Shown in pieces: positions 44,447 to 55,163 of a DNA stretch of 64,000 bases. A program made the position numbers and the translations under genes. Origin of the DNA: Eunapius fragilis (Eukaryota > Porifera > Demospongiae > Spongillida > Spongillidae); contig OY811971.1 in the NCBI GenBank assembly GCA_963681505.1, positions 1,828,090 to 1,892,089 on the forward strand, given 5' to 3'. The notes beneath the pieces are model-generated. The model was not told the DNA's origin. It made no database searches and saw nothing but the letters and a program-made list of their open reading frames with translations. Each line of letters begins with the position of its first letter. The stretch's first letter is position 1.

Positions 44447-45670
44447 ACAAGTAAATATAAACATTCTCTACGAGAAAGTTGGTGGGATATAGGATTTGAT
44501 TATGACATTGGTGGTGTAAAAAGCAAGGAAACAAGGTCTTATCAGAAGGGAAAATGTCATAGTCCTATATTTAGCAGGGCTGCCGTAGGCCGGCTAGGGG
44601 TCCGGCCTGAGGCCGGCCGGCCTGCCAGTCCGGCCTGACAGGTCGGCCTGGCAGGCCAAATTAGTGGAAATTATATTTTATAAATGTCTATCATTATTGC
44701 GTTGTCAATCAATGAAGCGTGTCCGTCGGTTTCAACGATTCCTATACCTTCTGCTCAGCGGCTCAAACCTGTTTCAAACCCGGATCTGTGGGAATACAAC
44801 CCCGAGGAACTCCTGAGATTCACGCCATTGGGAGGGTTTAGTAGTACTGTAGTAGTGTAAACACTTCCCCTATCGATCTGGTCTCATTTCAAGGTCCATA
44901 CATCAAAGGAGTAGGCCTACGCAGATTAAGCGTGGTGTGATAACTGCCACAGGCTCTTTAGATCGCTGGGAATGGTGTAAAATGCACAACACACAATTTC
45001 CCACTATTGCAAAGCTTGCTCGAATGTACCTGGCTATTCCAGCGTCATCCGCTCCATCAGAGAGCGAAGTGTTTTCAAGAGCCATTTTGATCCAGGAGCA
45101 ACAGCGATGGAGCCAGCATGCATAAGTCCCCAACGGCTGGAGGCATCAATTATGCTAAGCACAATGCACGGATACTTCGAAAGAAATAAGCCAATGCTGT
45201 TGCTCAATGTGCTATAATTAATAAACTGTTCCATATTTATTCGCATCTCTGTCAGTATGATTTATTATTATTATTTCACAATCGATATATCATCTTCACT
45301 ATTACATTAATAATTGAATTCTGAACAAGATGTAAGCTTGATCTGTACATGTACAAATCAGTCGTATACTATAAGCATGTATTGGCACAATGAGAGGGCG
45401 TGGTCCGGCCTAACATGCCAGGGGTCCGGCCTGACAGGTCAGGGCAGGTCTCTGGCCTGTCAGGTCGGCCTGACAGGCCGGCTGGCCTTTGGCAGCCCTG
45501 ATATTTAGCACATTTCTAGGGCATGTGTTGTTTGTGTGCTAAATATAGGACTATGACATTTTCCCTTCTGATAAGACCTTGTTTCCTTGCTTTTTACACC
45601 ATGCACCAATGTCATAATCAAATCCTATATCCCACCAACTTTCTCGTAGAGAATGTTTTTATTTACTTGT
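44447..45670. mobile_element. Foldback MITE family A, copy 6, interrupted
   Basis: The left arm is 44447-44574, and the loop side plus right arm are 45501-45670. The hAT element 44575-45500 sits inside. The uninterrupted form is seen at 47042-47329, where cctatatttagcacatttct is continuous. Confidence 0.92.
44575..45500 (+). mobile_element. hAT element copy 2, 8 bp TSD
   Basis: 926 bp, reverse orientation of 30704-31655. The ends are cagggctgcc and ggcagccctg, flanked by atatttag (44567-44574, 45501-45508). The plus strand at 44937-45125 carries the same 62-residue hAT dimerisation-domain frame as copy 1. Near-identity of the two copies implies recent movement. Neither has a full transposase. 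Confidence 0.95.
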
Positions 45671-45712
45671 TTTCTTTATTTTTTTTCATACCCATTTAAT
45701 TATACAAGACAT

Positions 45713-45845
45713 TAGTCTCGTACCCAGACCGTCTATGACGTAAGCGATTATCGCTGTAAACACTACGTCCATACGTATGGACGTAGTGATTATACTGTTT
45801 ACAGCGATAATCGCTTACGTCATAGACGGTCTGGGTACGAGACTA
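45713..45845. mobile_element. Palindromic MULE-like MITE, 9 bp TSD
   Basis: 133 bp. The termini are tagtctcgtacccagaccgtc and its complement; the arms pair to the centre (tccatacgtatgga). It is flanked by acaagacat on both sides (45704-45712, 45846-45854). One arm carries an extra block (gtataatc, read in the complement). It has the same family ends as 16088-18780, 46144-46889 and 51777-51898. Confidence 0.9.
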
Positions 45846-46143
45846 ACAAGACATAGGAGGCTGATAGTCGATTGTTTATCAAAGTATTATATTATATAAA
45901 AGCGAGTCCTCCAGCCGATTCTGAAGCTATTGGTGAAATTTTCATCGCTTAGAAATGTTCCTGTCCTGAGTTATGCGTTGCCAAGAAGGAGAAGAAGAAG
46001 AAGACGACCCGCCCCTTGTTCCGAGACTGGGTACGAGGACGGGCAGTACACTCTTGTTCTCAACAACCACGCGGTTCAGCGACATGAAACAAAAACGAAA
46101 CTACTCATTTTTGACTTCTAGATCGATTGCTAAAACAAGCTAC

Positions 46144-46889
46144 TAGCCTCGTCCCCAGGCCGTCAATTAAAGGTTAGGAAAAAAGACGGCCTGGTACCTA
46201 TTGCCACTATGTTAGTGCGCATGCGCTGGCCAATACCAAAAATCTGGTATTCGTATACTTAGTTCGTAATCCGTTCCGTAAATTAACTCATATCCGGTCT
46301 GCATCGAAGCAATGGCAGAATTTCATGAAGCGTTGGCCTATTCTCTTTTGTGTGTGAACCAACAGAACCTTGTACTGAAAGCAAAGCAGGAGGAAGCACT
46401 TTTTCATTTGTACAACGGTCGAGATGTGTTTGCTTGGTTTTCTACAGGTTACGGCAAGTCGATTTGTTTTGTTTGGTTTCCGAGTCTCCTGACAAACAGA
46501 ACATCACATATGAGGCGGTTCGGAAGAATACCATCGAGGAGGACTTCAGCTCTGTCGTCAGGGATCTGGCTGAACGCAACATCAAGGCTCGCAGGTTGTG
46601 GTCTATTGCCAATCCCTGGATATGTATGCATTCCTTTACGCACACATGCGCGTAGCCGTGTATGAGATTATGAATTTTTGGCACGTGTGCGATGTTTTTC
46701 ATTTTATTAATAAATAAAAACCTTTAACGACGCAGACCGGATATGAGTTAATTTACGGAACGCGTACGAACTAAGTATACGAATACCAGATTTTTGGTAT
46801 TGGCCAGCGCATGCGCACTAACATAGTGGCAATAGGTACCAGGCCGTCTTTTTTCCTAACCTTTAATTGACGGCCTGGGGACGAGGCTA
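46144..46889 (+). mobile_element. MULE-like element with a RecQ fragment
   Basis: Inverted ends of about 155 bp start tagcctcgtccccaggccgtc, with acaagctac on both sides (46135-46143, 46890-46898). The interior is almost all helicase-derived. An ATG at 46312 opens MAEFHEALAYSLL, then NGRDVFAWFSTGYGKSICF (Walker A, GYGKS). The sequence then jumps to SPDKQNITYEAVRKNTIEED and, one frame on, VVVYCQSLDMYAFLYAHM (motif IV region). The DEAH-box part is absent. RecQ-type helicases have about 150 residues between these blocks. It looks like a captured, internally deleted gene fragment. Confidence 0.85.
46312..46690 (+). pseudogene. RecQ-like helicase fragment
   Basis: The reading frame begins at an ATG and includes the Walker A block of an SF2 RecQ-like helicase. 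It loses motifs Ia, II and III through an internal deletion at about 46465, then has two frame changes. It cannot encode an active enzyme. The ends of the fragment fall just inside the inverted repeats of the surrounding element. Confidence 0.8.
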
Positions 46890-47041
46890 ACAAGCTACAC
46901 GATCCGATCGTCGGGAGTGTTGTTACAGACGGGTCGCGTTTTTTAATGACATTCATAGTCGTGGTCAAATCCTATATGGAAGCTTCTAACGAAACTTCCG
47001 ATATTCTAACGGTCATACGATTTTTGTCATTCAATATTTCA

Positions 47042-47329
47042 ACAAGTAAATAAAAACATTCTCTACGAGAAAGTTGGTGGGATATATAGGATTTGATTAT
47101 GACATTGGTGGTGTAAAAAGCAAGGAAACAAGGTCTTATCAGAAGGGAAAATGCCATAGTCCTATATTTAGCACATTTCTAGGGCATGTGTTGTTTGTGT
47201 GCTAAATATAGGACTATGACATTTTCCCTTCTGATAAGACCTTGTTTCCTTGCTTTTTACACCACCAATGTCATAATCAAATCCTATATCCCACCAACTT
47301 TCTCGTAGAGAATGTTTTTATTTACTTGT
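47042..47329. mobile_element. Foldback MITE family A, copy 7, intact
   Basis: The arms acaagtaaataaaaacattctc / gagaatgtttttatttacttgt are complementary through the inner segment gattatgacattggtggtgt. It is the same subfamily as copy 6 and shows the empty site for the hAT insertion there. Confidence 0.93.
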
Positions 47330-47360
47330 TTTCTTTATTTTTTTTTCATACCCATTTAAT

Positions 47361-47493
47361 TAGTCTCGTACCCAGACCGTCTATGACGTAAGCGATTATC
47401 GCTGTAAACAGTATAATCACTACGTCCATACGTATGGACGTAGTGTTTACAGCGATAATCGCTTACGTCATAGACGGTCTGGGTACGAGACTA
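47361..47493. mobile_element. Palindromic MITE, flipped copy
   Basis: 133 bp, the reverse complement of 45713-45845: the extra gtataatc block lies in the other arm. The right flank (acaagacatagga) is the same as in the first copy, while the left TSD copy (acaagacat) is missing. Confidence 0.88.
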
Positions 47494-47710
47494 ACAAGAC
47501 ATAGGACTTAATACACCTGTAGCAAATATGTTGTAAATATGTACGTAAATATGTAAGCACCTTTACGTACGTGGTAAATGTATTGCAAACATTAGCGTAA
47601 AGACATTACATGTGTACATATGCGTAAATATGTGTGCAAAGATAATGTTTCATGTTTGCGACAAGTTTACGCATCGTGTTCAGACGTAGTAAACCCAACT
47701 TTTTGTGCAG

Positions 47711-49555
47711 TGAGTGGTGGTCAACTGCAGTATCATGATATCCTTCCATTGTTCATACGAAACCCTGGTGTGACTGTATTCACTTTAGATCTGTCAGAAG
47801 AACGGTCTCATCACCCCAGCACAGAGTACTATGGAGCAGATGGCAAGCCTGTTGGTAAACCATATCGATCATCTCTGTCACACAAGCAGATCCTTCAGCA
47901 CGGTCTTGGAGCAGTTCACTTACAGGATGCTCATCCTCTGATTGTCGTCGTGGGAACACATCGAGATTCAGCTGACATGTGCTCAGAATCCATCAGTGAG
48001 AAGAACCAACAACTGAAGGCATTACTGGATCCCTGCTGGTATCATGTGCTCTATAAGGGAGGGAGGCAAAAAGAAGTGATATTTCCTGTGAACTGCAAAG
48101 CTCCTCAGGATGAAGACAGGCGTGTTGCTCAGGTACTCAGAGAGAAAATTGTATCTATGTCCCCACAGTCAATGAAGATGCCTATAGCATGGTTTGGGTT
48201 GGAAGTTAACCTTCTTAGGTCATCTAAAGATGGTGTCTTGAGCCTTGTGCAATGCCAATTATGTGCTACAAGGTTGCACATGGAGAGAGATGCATTCTTT
48301 GCTGCATTTCATCACCTAGTCCAGCACAATGTATTCTTATATTACCCAGAGGTTCTTCCCCAGACAGTGTTCTGTAACCCCCAAGCAGTCCTCACCAAGG
48401 TGAGTGAACTAGTGCAGTACCACCACAAGCTGAGGGATAATCCAGATAGAGCTGTAGTAGCTTGGGGTGGCCTGTTCATTTTCGGAGATCAAGGCCTGGA
48501 CATGTTCAGAGATTTTGGATTAGTGTCGGTGACGCTCCTGAGGGAGTTTCCCAAACACTACAAAGAGGGTTTGTTCACTCCACCAGATCTCCTTAAGTTA
48601 CTGGTGAGTGTACGTGCAATTGCTATGATCAGAGATAGAGAGTACTTGATGCCTGCACTGCTCCCCTACCTGGGCTGTGACCAAGTGTCCCAGTACCTTC
48701 AGCAAAGTACCTCCCTGATAATCAGGCCCACCCAGGGCTGTATTCCTAGTGGTCTGTTTTGCTGTCTTGTGGCCCATCTGTTATCCCCAACCAACCCACC
48801 CCCTTGGATGGTGTGCATTGAAGGAGACAAGCCATTGTGTCTATATCGCAACTGTATCTCATTTCTAACATGTGGTACTGTTGGAGTTGTTACCCTTGTT
48901 GACATGTTCTCCTATATTGAGGTACAAGGAGTGTAGAGAGATAAGGGACAGTGTCCACAATGGTATCAAGACTGCCTGTGGTGTGCTCAAGTACCAAGGT
49001 GTCCGGTTTGAAGATGCCTTCATGTGTGCAGGAGCCAGTTGTACCTCATACCCTCCTCACGTAGCTGTGGTGGTGTATTCAAAGTGGAAGTGTACAATAA
49101 TAGAACGTCAAAATGGAGACCTAAGTGAGGTTCAGTTGATGTGGCTTGGTGAGAGTACTGCCATGAAACTAGATCCTTCAAGTACACGTGCATTAGGTGA
49201 GTGATATGCTGTGTTTGACCACCACCTGAACTGTATAATTGTGCCCCTCCCTCCAATAGCCACACCTACCCTCAGACATCTGGTGTCCATTCATGTAGGT
49301 CGGTTGAACATCATCCAAAGCATTGGTATATACCCCACCTTGGGGATGTGGCTGCTGGAGGACTTCAAGGGAGTGTTGTTGGATGCACTCATGTCTGAGC
49401 ACCAGTACAATGCTGAGGCAATCACACGGGCCATCTTCCAGAGGTGGATTACTGGTACTGGAAGGAAACCTATAACATGGAGGACACTGGTTGAAAACCT
49501 TAGACAGTGGCAGTATTTCACTGCACAGGCTAAAGCCATTGAGGCTTACTGTTGA
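47711..49555 (+). CDS. ROC/COR-Death protein, 5'-incomplete
   Basis: After the acceptor ttttgtgcag (47710) the exon reads SGGQLQYHDILPLFIRNPGV, the G3 region of a Roc-type GTPase, and later VVGTHRDSADM, the G4 motif (NKxD equivalent). A COR-like region follows (IAWFGLEVNLLRSSKDGVLS, QTVFCNPQAVLTKVSELV). Near 48928 one base is out of frame (SYIEV / YKECREIRDSV). A 63 bp intron (49197-49259) leads to a last exon with a Death-like end (AITRAIFQRWITGTG, WRTLVENLRQW). LRRs and the P-loop that should precede are absent; MITEs lie directly upstream. Such proteins act in innate signalling or cell-death scaffolds. It is a frameshifted pseudogene or an assembly error. Confidence 0.72.
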
Positions 49556-49867
49556 TACTAGGTAGCGTTATGTGCTATAGGACCATAACTTCTCATGAAA
49601 TAGTGGTGTCACCACCTAAAAAAGTGTGACATGTCTGTACTATAGCAGCATACATCATATTAGTGTTGACTGACTAGTCATGTCTAGTGTGTGCTTTGTA
49701 CCATGTCATCTATGGTTGCATCATGATTATTAAATGCGAACATCTGCTATCAATCAAATACAGAAGGTGAAAGACCTGGAAAGTGGAAAAATGAAGTATC
49801 CACACTCCTAACACAGACTTAGGCCAATTCTGTTTATTGTTTCGTCAACATGGCAGAAGGCTTTGCA

Positions 49868-51165
49868 GGGTGCCCCTGTACACCTCTACAGTCACATCTC
49901 CCTACAGTGCCCCTGTACACCTCTACAGTCACATCTCGCCTCTGTACACCTCTATAGTCACATATCCCTACGGGGCCTCTGTACACCTCTATAGTCACAT
50001 CTCCATACGGTGCCCCTGTACACCTCTACAGTCACATCTCCCCAGGGGGCCTCTGTACACCTCTATAGTCACATCTCCCTACGGTGCCCCTGTACACCTC
50101 TACAGTCACATCTCCCCAGGGGGCCTCTGTACACCTCTATAGTCACATCTCCCTACGGTGCCCCTGCACACCTCTACAGTCACATCTCCCCAGGGAGCCT
50201 CTGTACACCTCTACAATCACATCTCCCTTCGGTTCTCCTGTACACCTCTACAGTCACATCTCCCTACGGTGCCCCTGTACACCTCTACAGTCACATCTCC
50301 CTATGGTGCCCCTGTACACCTCTACAGTCACATCTCCCCAGGGGGCCTCTGTACACCTCTACAGTCACATCTCCCCACGGTGCCCCTGTACACCTCTACA
50401 GTCACGTCTCCCCAGGGTGCCTCTGTACACCTCTACAGTCACACCTCCTCCCCACGGTGCCCTTGGACACCTCTACAGTCACATCTCCCCAGGGGGCCTC
50501 TGTACACCTCTATAGTCACATCTCCCTACGGTGCCCCTGTACACCTCTACAGTCACATCTCCCCAGGGGGCCTCTGTACACCTCTACAGTCACATCTCCC
50601 CACGGTGCCCCTGTACACCTCTACAGTCACGTCTCCCCAGGGTGCCTCTGTACACCTCTACAGTCACACCTCCTCCCCACGGTGCCCTTGGACACCTCTA
50701 CAGTCACATCTCCCCAGGGGGCCTCTGTACACCTCTATAGTCACATCTCCCTACGGTGCCCCTGTACACCTCTACAGTCACATCTCCCCAGGGGGCCTCT
50801 GTATACCTCTATAGTCACATCTCCCTACGGTGCCCCTGTACACCTCTACAGTCACATCTCCCTACGGTGCCCCTGTACACATCTACAGTCACATCTCCTA
50901 CGGTGCCCCTGTACACCTCTACAGTCACATCTCCCTACGGTGCCCCTGTACACCTCTACAGTCACATCTCCCCAGGGGGCCTCTGTACACCTCTACAGTC
51001 ACATCTCCCCACGGTGCCCCTGTACACCTCTACAGTCACGTCTCCCCAGGGTGCCTCTGTACACCTCTACAGTCACATCTCCTCTCCACAGTGCCCCTGT
51101 ACACCGCTATAGTCACATCTCCTCTCCATGGTGCCCCTGTACACCTCTAGATCTACAGTCACATA
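49868..51165. repeat. 37 bp minisatellite, about 35 units
   Basis: The unit is cacatctccctacggtgccc followed by ctgtacacctctacagt, with two alternating variants (tacggtgcccc / ccagggggcctc). Higher-order duplications are visible. The unit has no stop in any plus frame, so a frame of up to 386 codons stays open while changing register every 37 bp. I treat this as non-coding repeat. Confidence 0.93.
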
Positions 51166-51400
51166 TGTAAAAAGGGTTGTTATACTCGCCTGTATAACAT
51201 TGTTATACAAGTAGTTATACAGCATTTGTTATACACATTGCGCAAATTGTGTATAACTGTGTATAATGGTGGTATGTACTAATTACAAAACCACAGTGTA
51301 AAAAAGGTTGTTATACTTGCCTGTATATCATTATTGTTATACAAGTGACTGTTATACACATTGTGTATAACATTGTGTATAACTGTGTATGTAATATCGT
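51166..51400. repeat. TATAC-rich tandem duplication
   Basis: Two ~120 bp copies, each starting gtaaaaa(a)ggttgttatac and rich in gtatAAC and gttatac steps. No gene. Confidence 0.7.
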
Positions 51401-51509
51401 AGCGAGGGCGTAATTCGTTGTTAATTGAGCTATTGGTTATTAAAAATAAGTTTAAATTTAAAAAGAACCAAAAGATGGCTATACGCGTTTCGATGTGTCA
51501 AACAAAGCC

Positions 51510-52095
51510 TCCATGTCCAGCACGAGTTTTTGGTTGTACCGATGTCACACTGACTGTGAGCTACATGTATGACAGGGCATTAAACGCTGTGCATGTTCAT
51601 AGGGTATACCAGTGGTGTGGTTACTGTATTGATATCAACGTTAGGAAAACACACAGGTCCACTCTCCTTATGTCCCTAAAGCTTTGTATACTGGCACCAG
51701 TCTTGTTGCCATGACGGTTATTCCTAGGCACTATGCATAATGTAAGGTCTGGGGACCTAAAGACCATATAAACACCTAGTCTCGTGCCCATACCCAATGC
51801 ATCGCAGCTGCGAGTGGATTACATCACCGCTACGCTTGCATATAGCGGCGATGTAATCCATCCGCAGCTGCGATGCATTGGGTATGGGCACGAGACTAAT
51901 AAACACCCCCTGTATCATAATAGGAGCAGCTCAGAAACACAGGTACAATGTAACCTAGTTCTAACAGCCTCCATGTCCAGCATGAGTTTTGGGTTGTACC
52001 GATGTCACTCTGACCGTGAGCTATGACAGGGCATTAAGCTCTGTGCATGTTAATAGGGCATACCAATGGTATTGTTACAGTATGAACTTCTGTAC
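51510..52095. repeat. Direct repeat pair split by a MITE
   Basis: 51508-51640 and 51968-52090 are homologous (gcctccatgtccagca, ggttgtaccgatgtcac, gagctatgacagggcatta). Between them lies the 51777-51898 palindrome. No domain is recognised in the short frames. Confidence 0.7.
51777..51898. mobile_element. Palindromic MULE-like MITE, 9 bp TSD
   Basis: 122 bp. The ends are tagtctcgtgcccatacccaa and its complement, flanked by ataaacacc (51768-51776, 51899-51907). The arms pair almost to the centre, but their internal sequence (gcatcgcagctgcg) differs from the other family members. Confidence 0.9.
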
Positions 52096-52169
52096 ATCGG
52101 CGGATACCGTTACGAGTCTGCATACATGTTCAACTGCCTACGACGATTCTCTAGCAATCCGACCGTATA

Positions 52170-52734
52170 TTGAATAATTAGCCACGGACCGGACCAAAGT
52201 TTTGAGGCGGACCGCGACCGACTTTTTAAATCGGACTAGACGGTGGCGGACCGGAGTTTTTGGGACCGATCGAACTTACCAGGACCGGACTTACACCGAG
52301 CGGACACAGGAAAAAATGTTCTCTTTGCTACCCTGATAATCTGAAGTACTTCCATATGATCTGATGTAAAATTGTTGTAAACTGTTGTGAATTGTGATTT
52401 GCAGATGCTTTAAAATTGGTGTTTTACATGGGATGTAATTTTAACATTGTTAGTAAAATTTACATTACTTTTGCATGATTTAATTCAGAATTACAATAGT
52501 TTTACTGACTCTTACGAGCAAAGTAATGTAAAACTGTTGTATAATTTTACTACAGTTGAAAAATTATTGCATTATGCCGTAGTATTTCAAACTTTTTTCC
52601 CTGTGGGACCGGAAGATTTCACGGACAGTCACAATTGCCGGACAATTGCCGAACTCCGACTACGGTCCAATTGAATTCCTGTCCGACTACGAATCCGATT
52701 CATAAAGTTTTTATTAGCCGATACTGTACACTAG
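52170..52734. other. Transposon-like GC/AT mosaic, no gene
   Basis: Repeated ggaccgga/cggacc motifs (52185-52300 and 52605-52690) surround an AT-rich middle. This resembles subterminal repeats of a DNA transposon, but no TSD was identified. Confidence 0.35.
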
Positions 52735-55072
52735 TGCTTGAGGGAGGAGTATTGTGAAGGTTTGCTATTTAGATATCCACTCTTCCTGACAATGTTTATT
52801 TCCTTTGTTAGACAACTTCCCTCCACTTATGAATGGAAACAGCACCTTCAAGGTCACCATTGGTCAGACATCTCTCTATCAATTTACTGTGGATGACACT
52901 GATGTGTTCAAAGTGGGAGTGGTTGGTGGTATTCCCACTGGTGGCAGCCTAGCAGGATCACAAAGGACATTCACCTTCAATTTGACACTAACAAGTGTTC
53001 AAAATGTCTCCCTCACCTTTTTTGCTGTGGACTCGCTAAATGCTACATCCTTACTGAGTGTTCAGGTCCAGGTCTGTGGTTGCCAGAATGGAGGGAACTG
53101 TACCTTGAGTGGACAACTTGGCACTGATGGACCAGGTTTGATCCTAAGCTGTGAATGCAACAAAGGTTAATTCTCTCGATTCGTATTTACAATACATTGA
53201 CTGAATTTTAATTCTTCATATAGCTTATGACGGCCTGTTCTATGAGGAAGACAGAAATGGATGTGCGGAGGCTTCCTGCTTTAATTGAGTCCAGTGCTAT
53301 GATGTTCCTGCTCCTGGTGTTGGCATTACATGTGGACCGTGTCCAAATGGATACTTTGGAGATGGAAAGGATTGTATTGGTCAGTAAATGGACATGATAA
53401 CATATCATTCATTCTCACTATCTTCAGATATTGATGAATGTAGCTCAAACACTTCATCTTGTCAGCAGCTCTGTACCAACACTGCTGGTAGCTATGTATG
53501 CAGTATTAGGCCTGACTACCAAATATCTTCGAATGGCACCTGTAATGGTGAGGTAGAGTATGCTGTCTCCTCCTTTAAAACACAGTGTTTTCTTCCCAGA
53601 TATTGATGAATGCACAGGTGTGAATGATTGTCAGCAGATTTGTACAAACACTGCTGGATCATACACATGTAGCTGTGAAAGTGGGTTTGTATTATTTGAA
53701 AATGGCCACACCTGCAATGGTACAATGTGATTGAGCTCACTGAACAAATGAATATTACACATATGTCATTCTATACAGTCACTATTAATTGCCTTTCTGG
53801 AAATAGATGTGCAGACGTCTGCGCTGTTATCAATGGGATCAGTACTTACTTCTGCCACCTTGGGTACATGCTAAATGCAGACATGAGAACATGTAGCGGT
53901 ATGCTATATCAAATTATTCAGTAATCAATGCTTGCAATTTCTTCCTTCTATGTTAGACATCAATGAGTGTATACGGACACCATGTGATCATATTTGCACT
54001 AACACAAATGGGTCGTTTATGTGTTCCTGTAGAACAGGATTTGAACTCAATAACAATGACAAAAGGTCCTGCACAGGTCAGCATGTAGTTGCAAAATGTT
54101 CAATGATACTGATGATATGTACCTCACAGACATTGATGAATGTAAGCTTGCATCATTGAACAACACTGACCTATGCTCAGGAGTAATGCAGTGTGTCAAC
54201 ACTGAAAGAAGTTACCAGTGTTTGTGTCCTTATGGATTCACAAATACGAATGGGAGTTGTCTGAGTAAGTACAACCTCACACTAGTAAGTTCATGTTTTA
54301 ATACATGCCAGTTAATCAGTATAGTATTTCACACACCATCTCCAAAGATTCATTCAAGAGTGTATTTTATGGTTGTAGCACGATACTAAATATGTTGGCC
54401 TGTTTATTCAATGGCAAATTTCACTTACAATAATATATTTGTTCAAATTCAGATATCCTATCACCTCCTACTGTGCATCTAGCACCCAATCAATCAGTTC
54501 CTCTTCCTGGTTGGCGAAATGCCATGAGAGTCACTATTCCTAACTATATAATTGATCAGGTATATAATAAAGTAAAATTGAATTGTCATTTATTTCAATT
54601 ATGTTTCAGTTTGATCAAATTTCTTTCAAACTTGTAACTGCAAGGCTTGTGAATGCCTATTGTACTGATCACTCGTGTACAGCTGTTCCTGTCGTTAAAA
54701 AAAGGTAAGTTGCCTAATAGGAGACTACATTAATGTCAATCACAAAATGCTTACTGTTGAAACAAAGGTCTTCATCATTCCAAGAAATTGTCTACAATGA
54801 TGTCATTATTATACAGTCATCCATTTCAACCACTCCAAAGCAGGAAGTCAGTTTCTTATTCTTTGTGACACTGAAGAATGGAGTACTTATAGTTATGATG
54901 ATCTTGCTATTATTGTGAAGGTATGATTAGGTGCTGCAGTATCCAATCAGTACAATACAAAGCATGTATTTTCAGACTACAACACTCTATGAAGCAGCTG
55001 GTTATCAAGGCATATTCTTCGATATACCTTCTTCCACTTCACCAACTACGAGCTCTCCTACTGGGAATCATG

Positions 55073-55163
55073 TGTAACGAGACGCTGACAGATCATAAAT
55101 TGTGTGTATACCTTATACGCATGCGCTAAAATTAATGACATATAAAAATGCGTGTATGCTGAT
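55073..55163 (+). repeat. Partial 5' LTR
   Basis: 91 bp, the same as the start of the 3' LTR, including a tatAAAAA-like box. It is joined by deletion directly to pol sequence. Confidence 0.93.

Noticed and set aside
45713..45845. Rho-independent terminator or CRISPR-type hairpin
   Set aside because: The palindrome has 9 bp TSDs and dispersed relatives; it is a transposable element.
50010..51170. 386-codon frame in the 37 bp repeat
   Set aside because: The frame register rotates every unit and nothing outside the repeat is coding in continuity with it. Treated as minisatellite.
52170..52734. hAT element with ggaccgg ends
   Set aside because: Motifs look like transposon ends but I found neither clear inverted termini nor a TSD.
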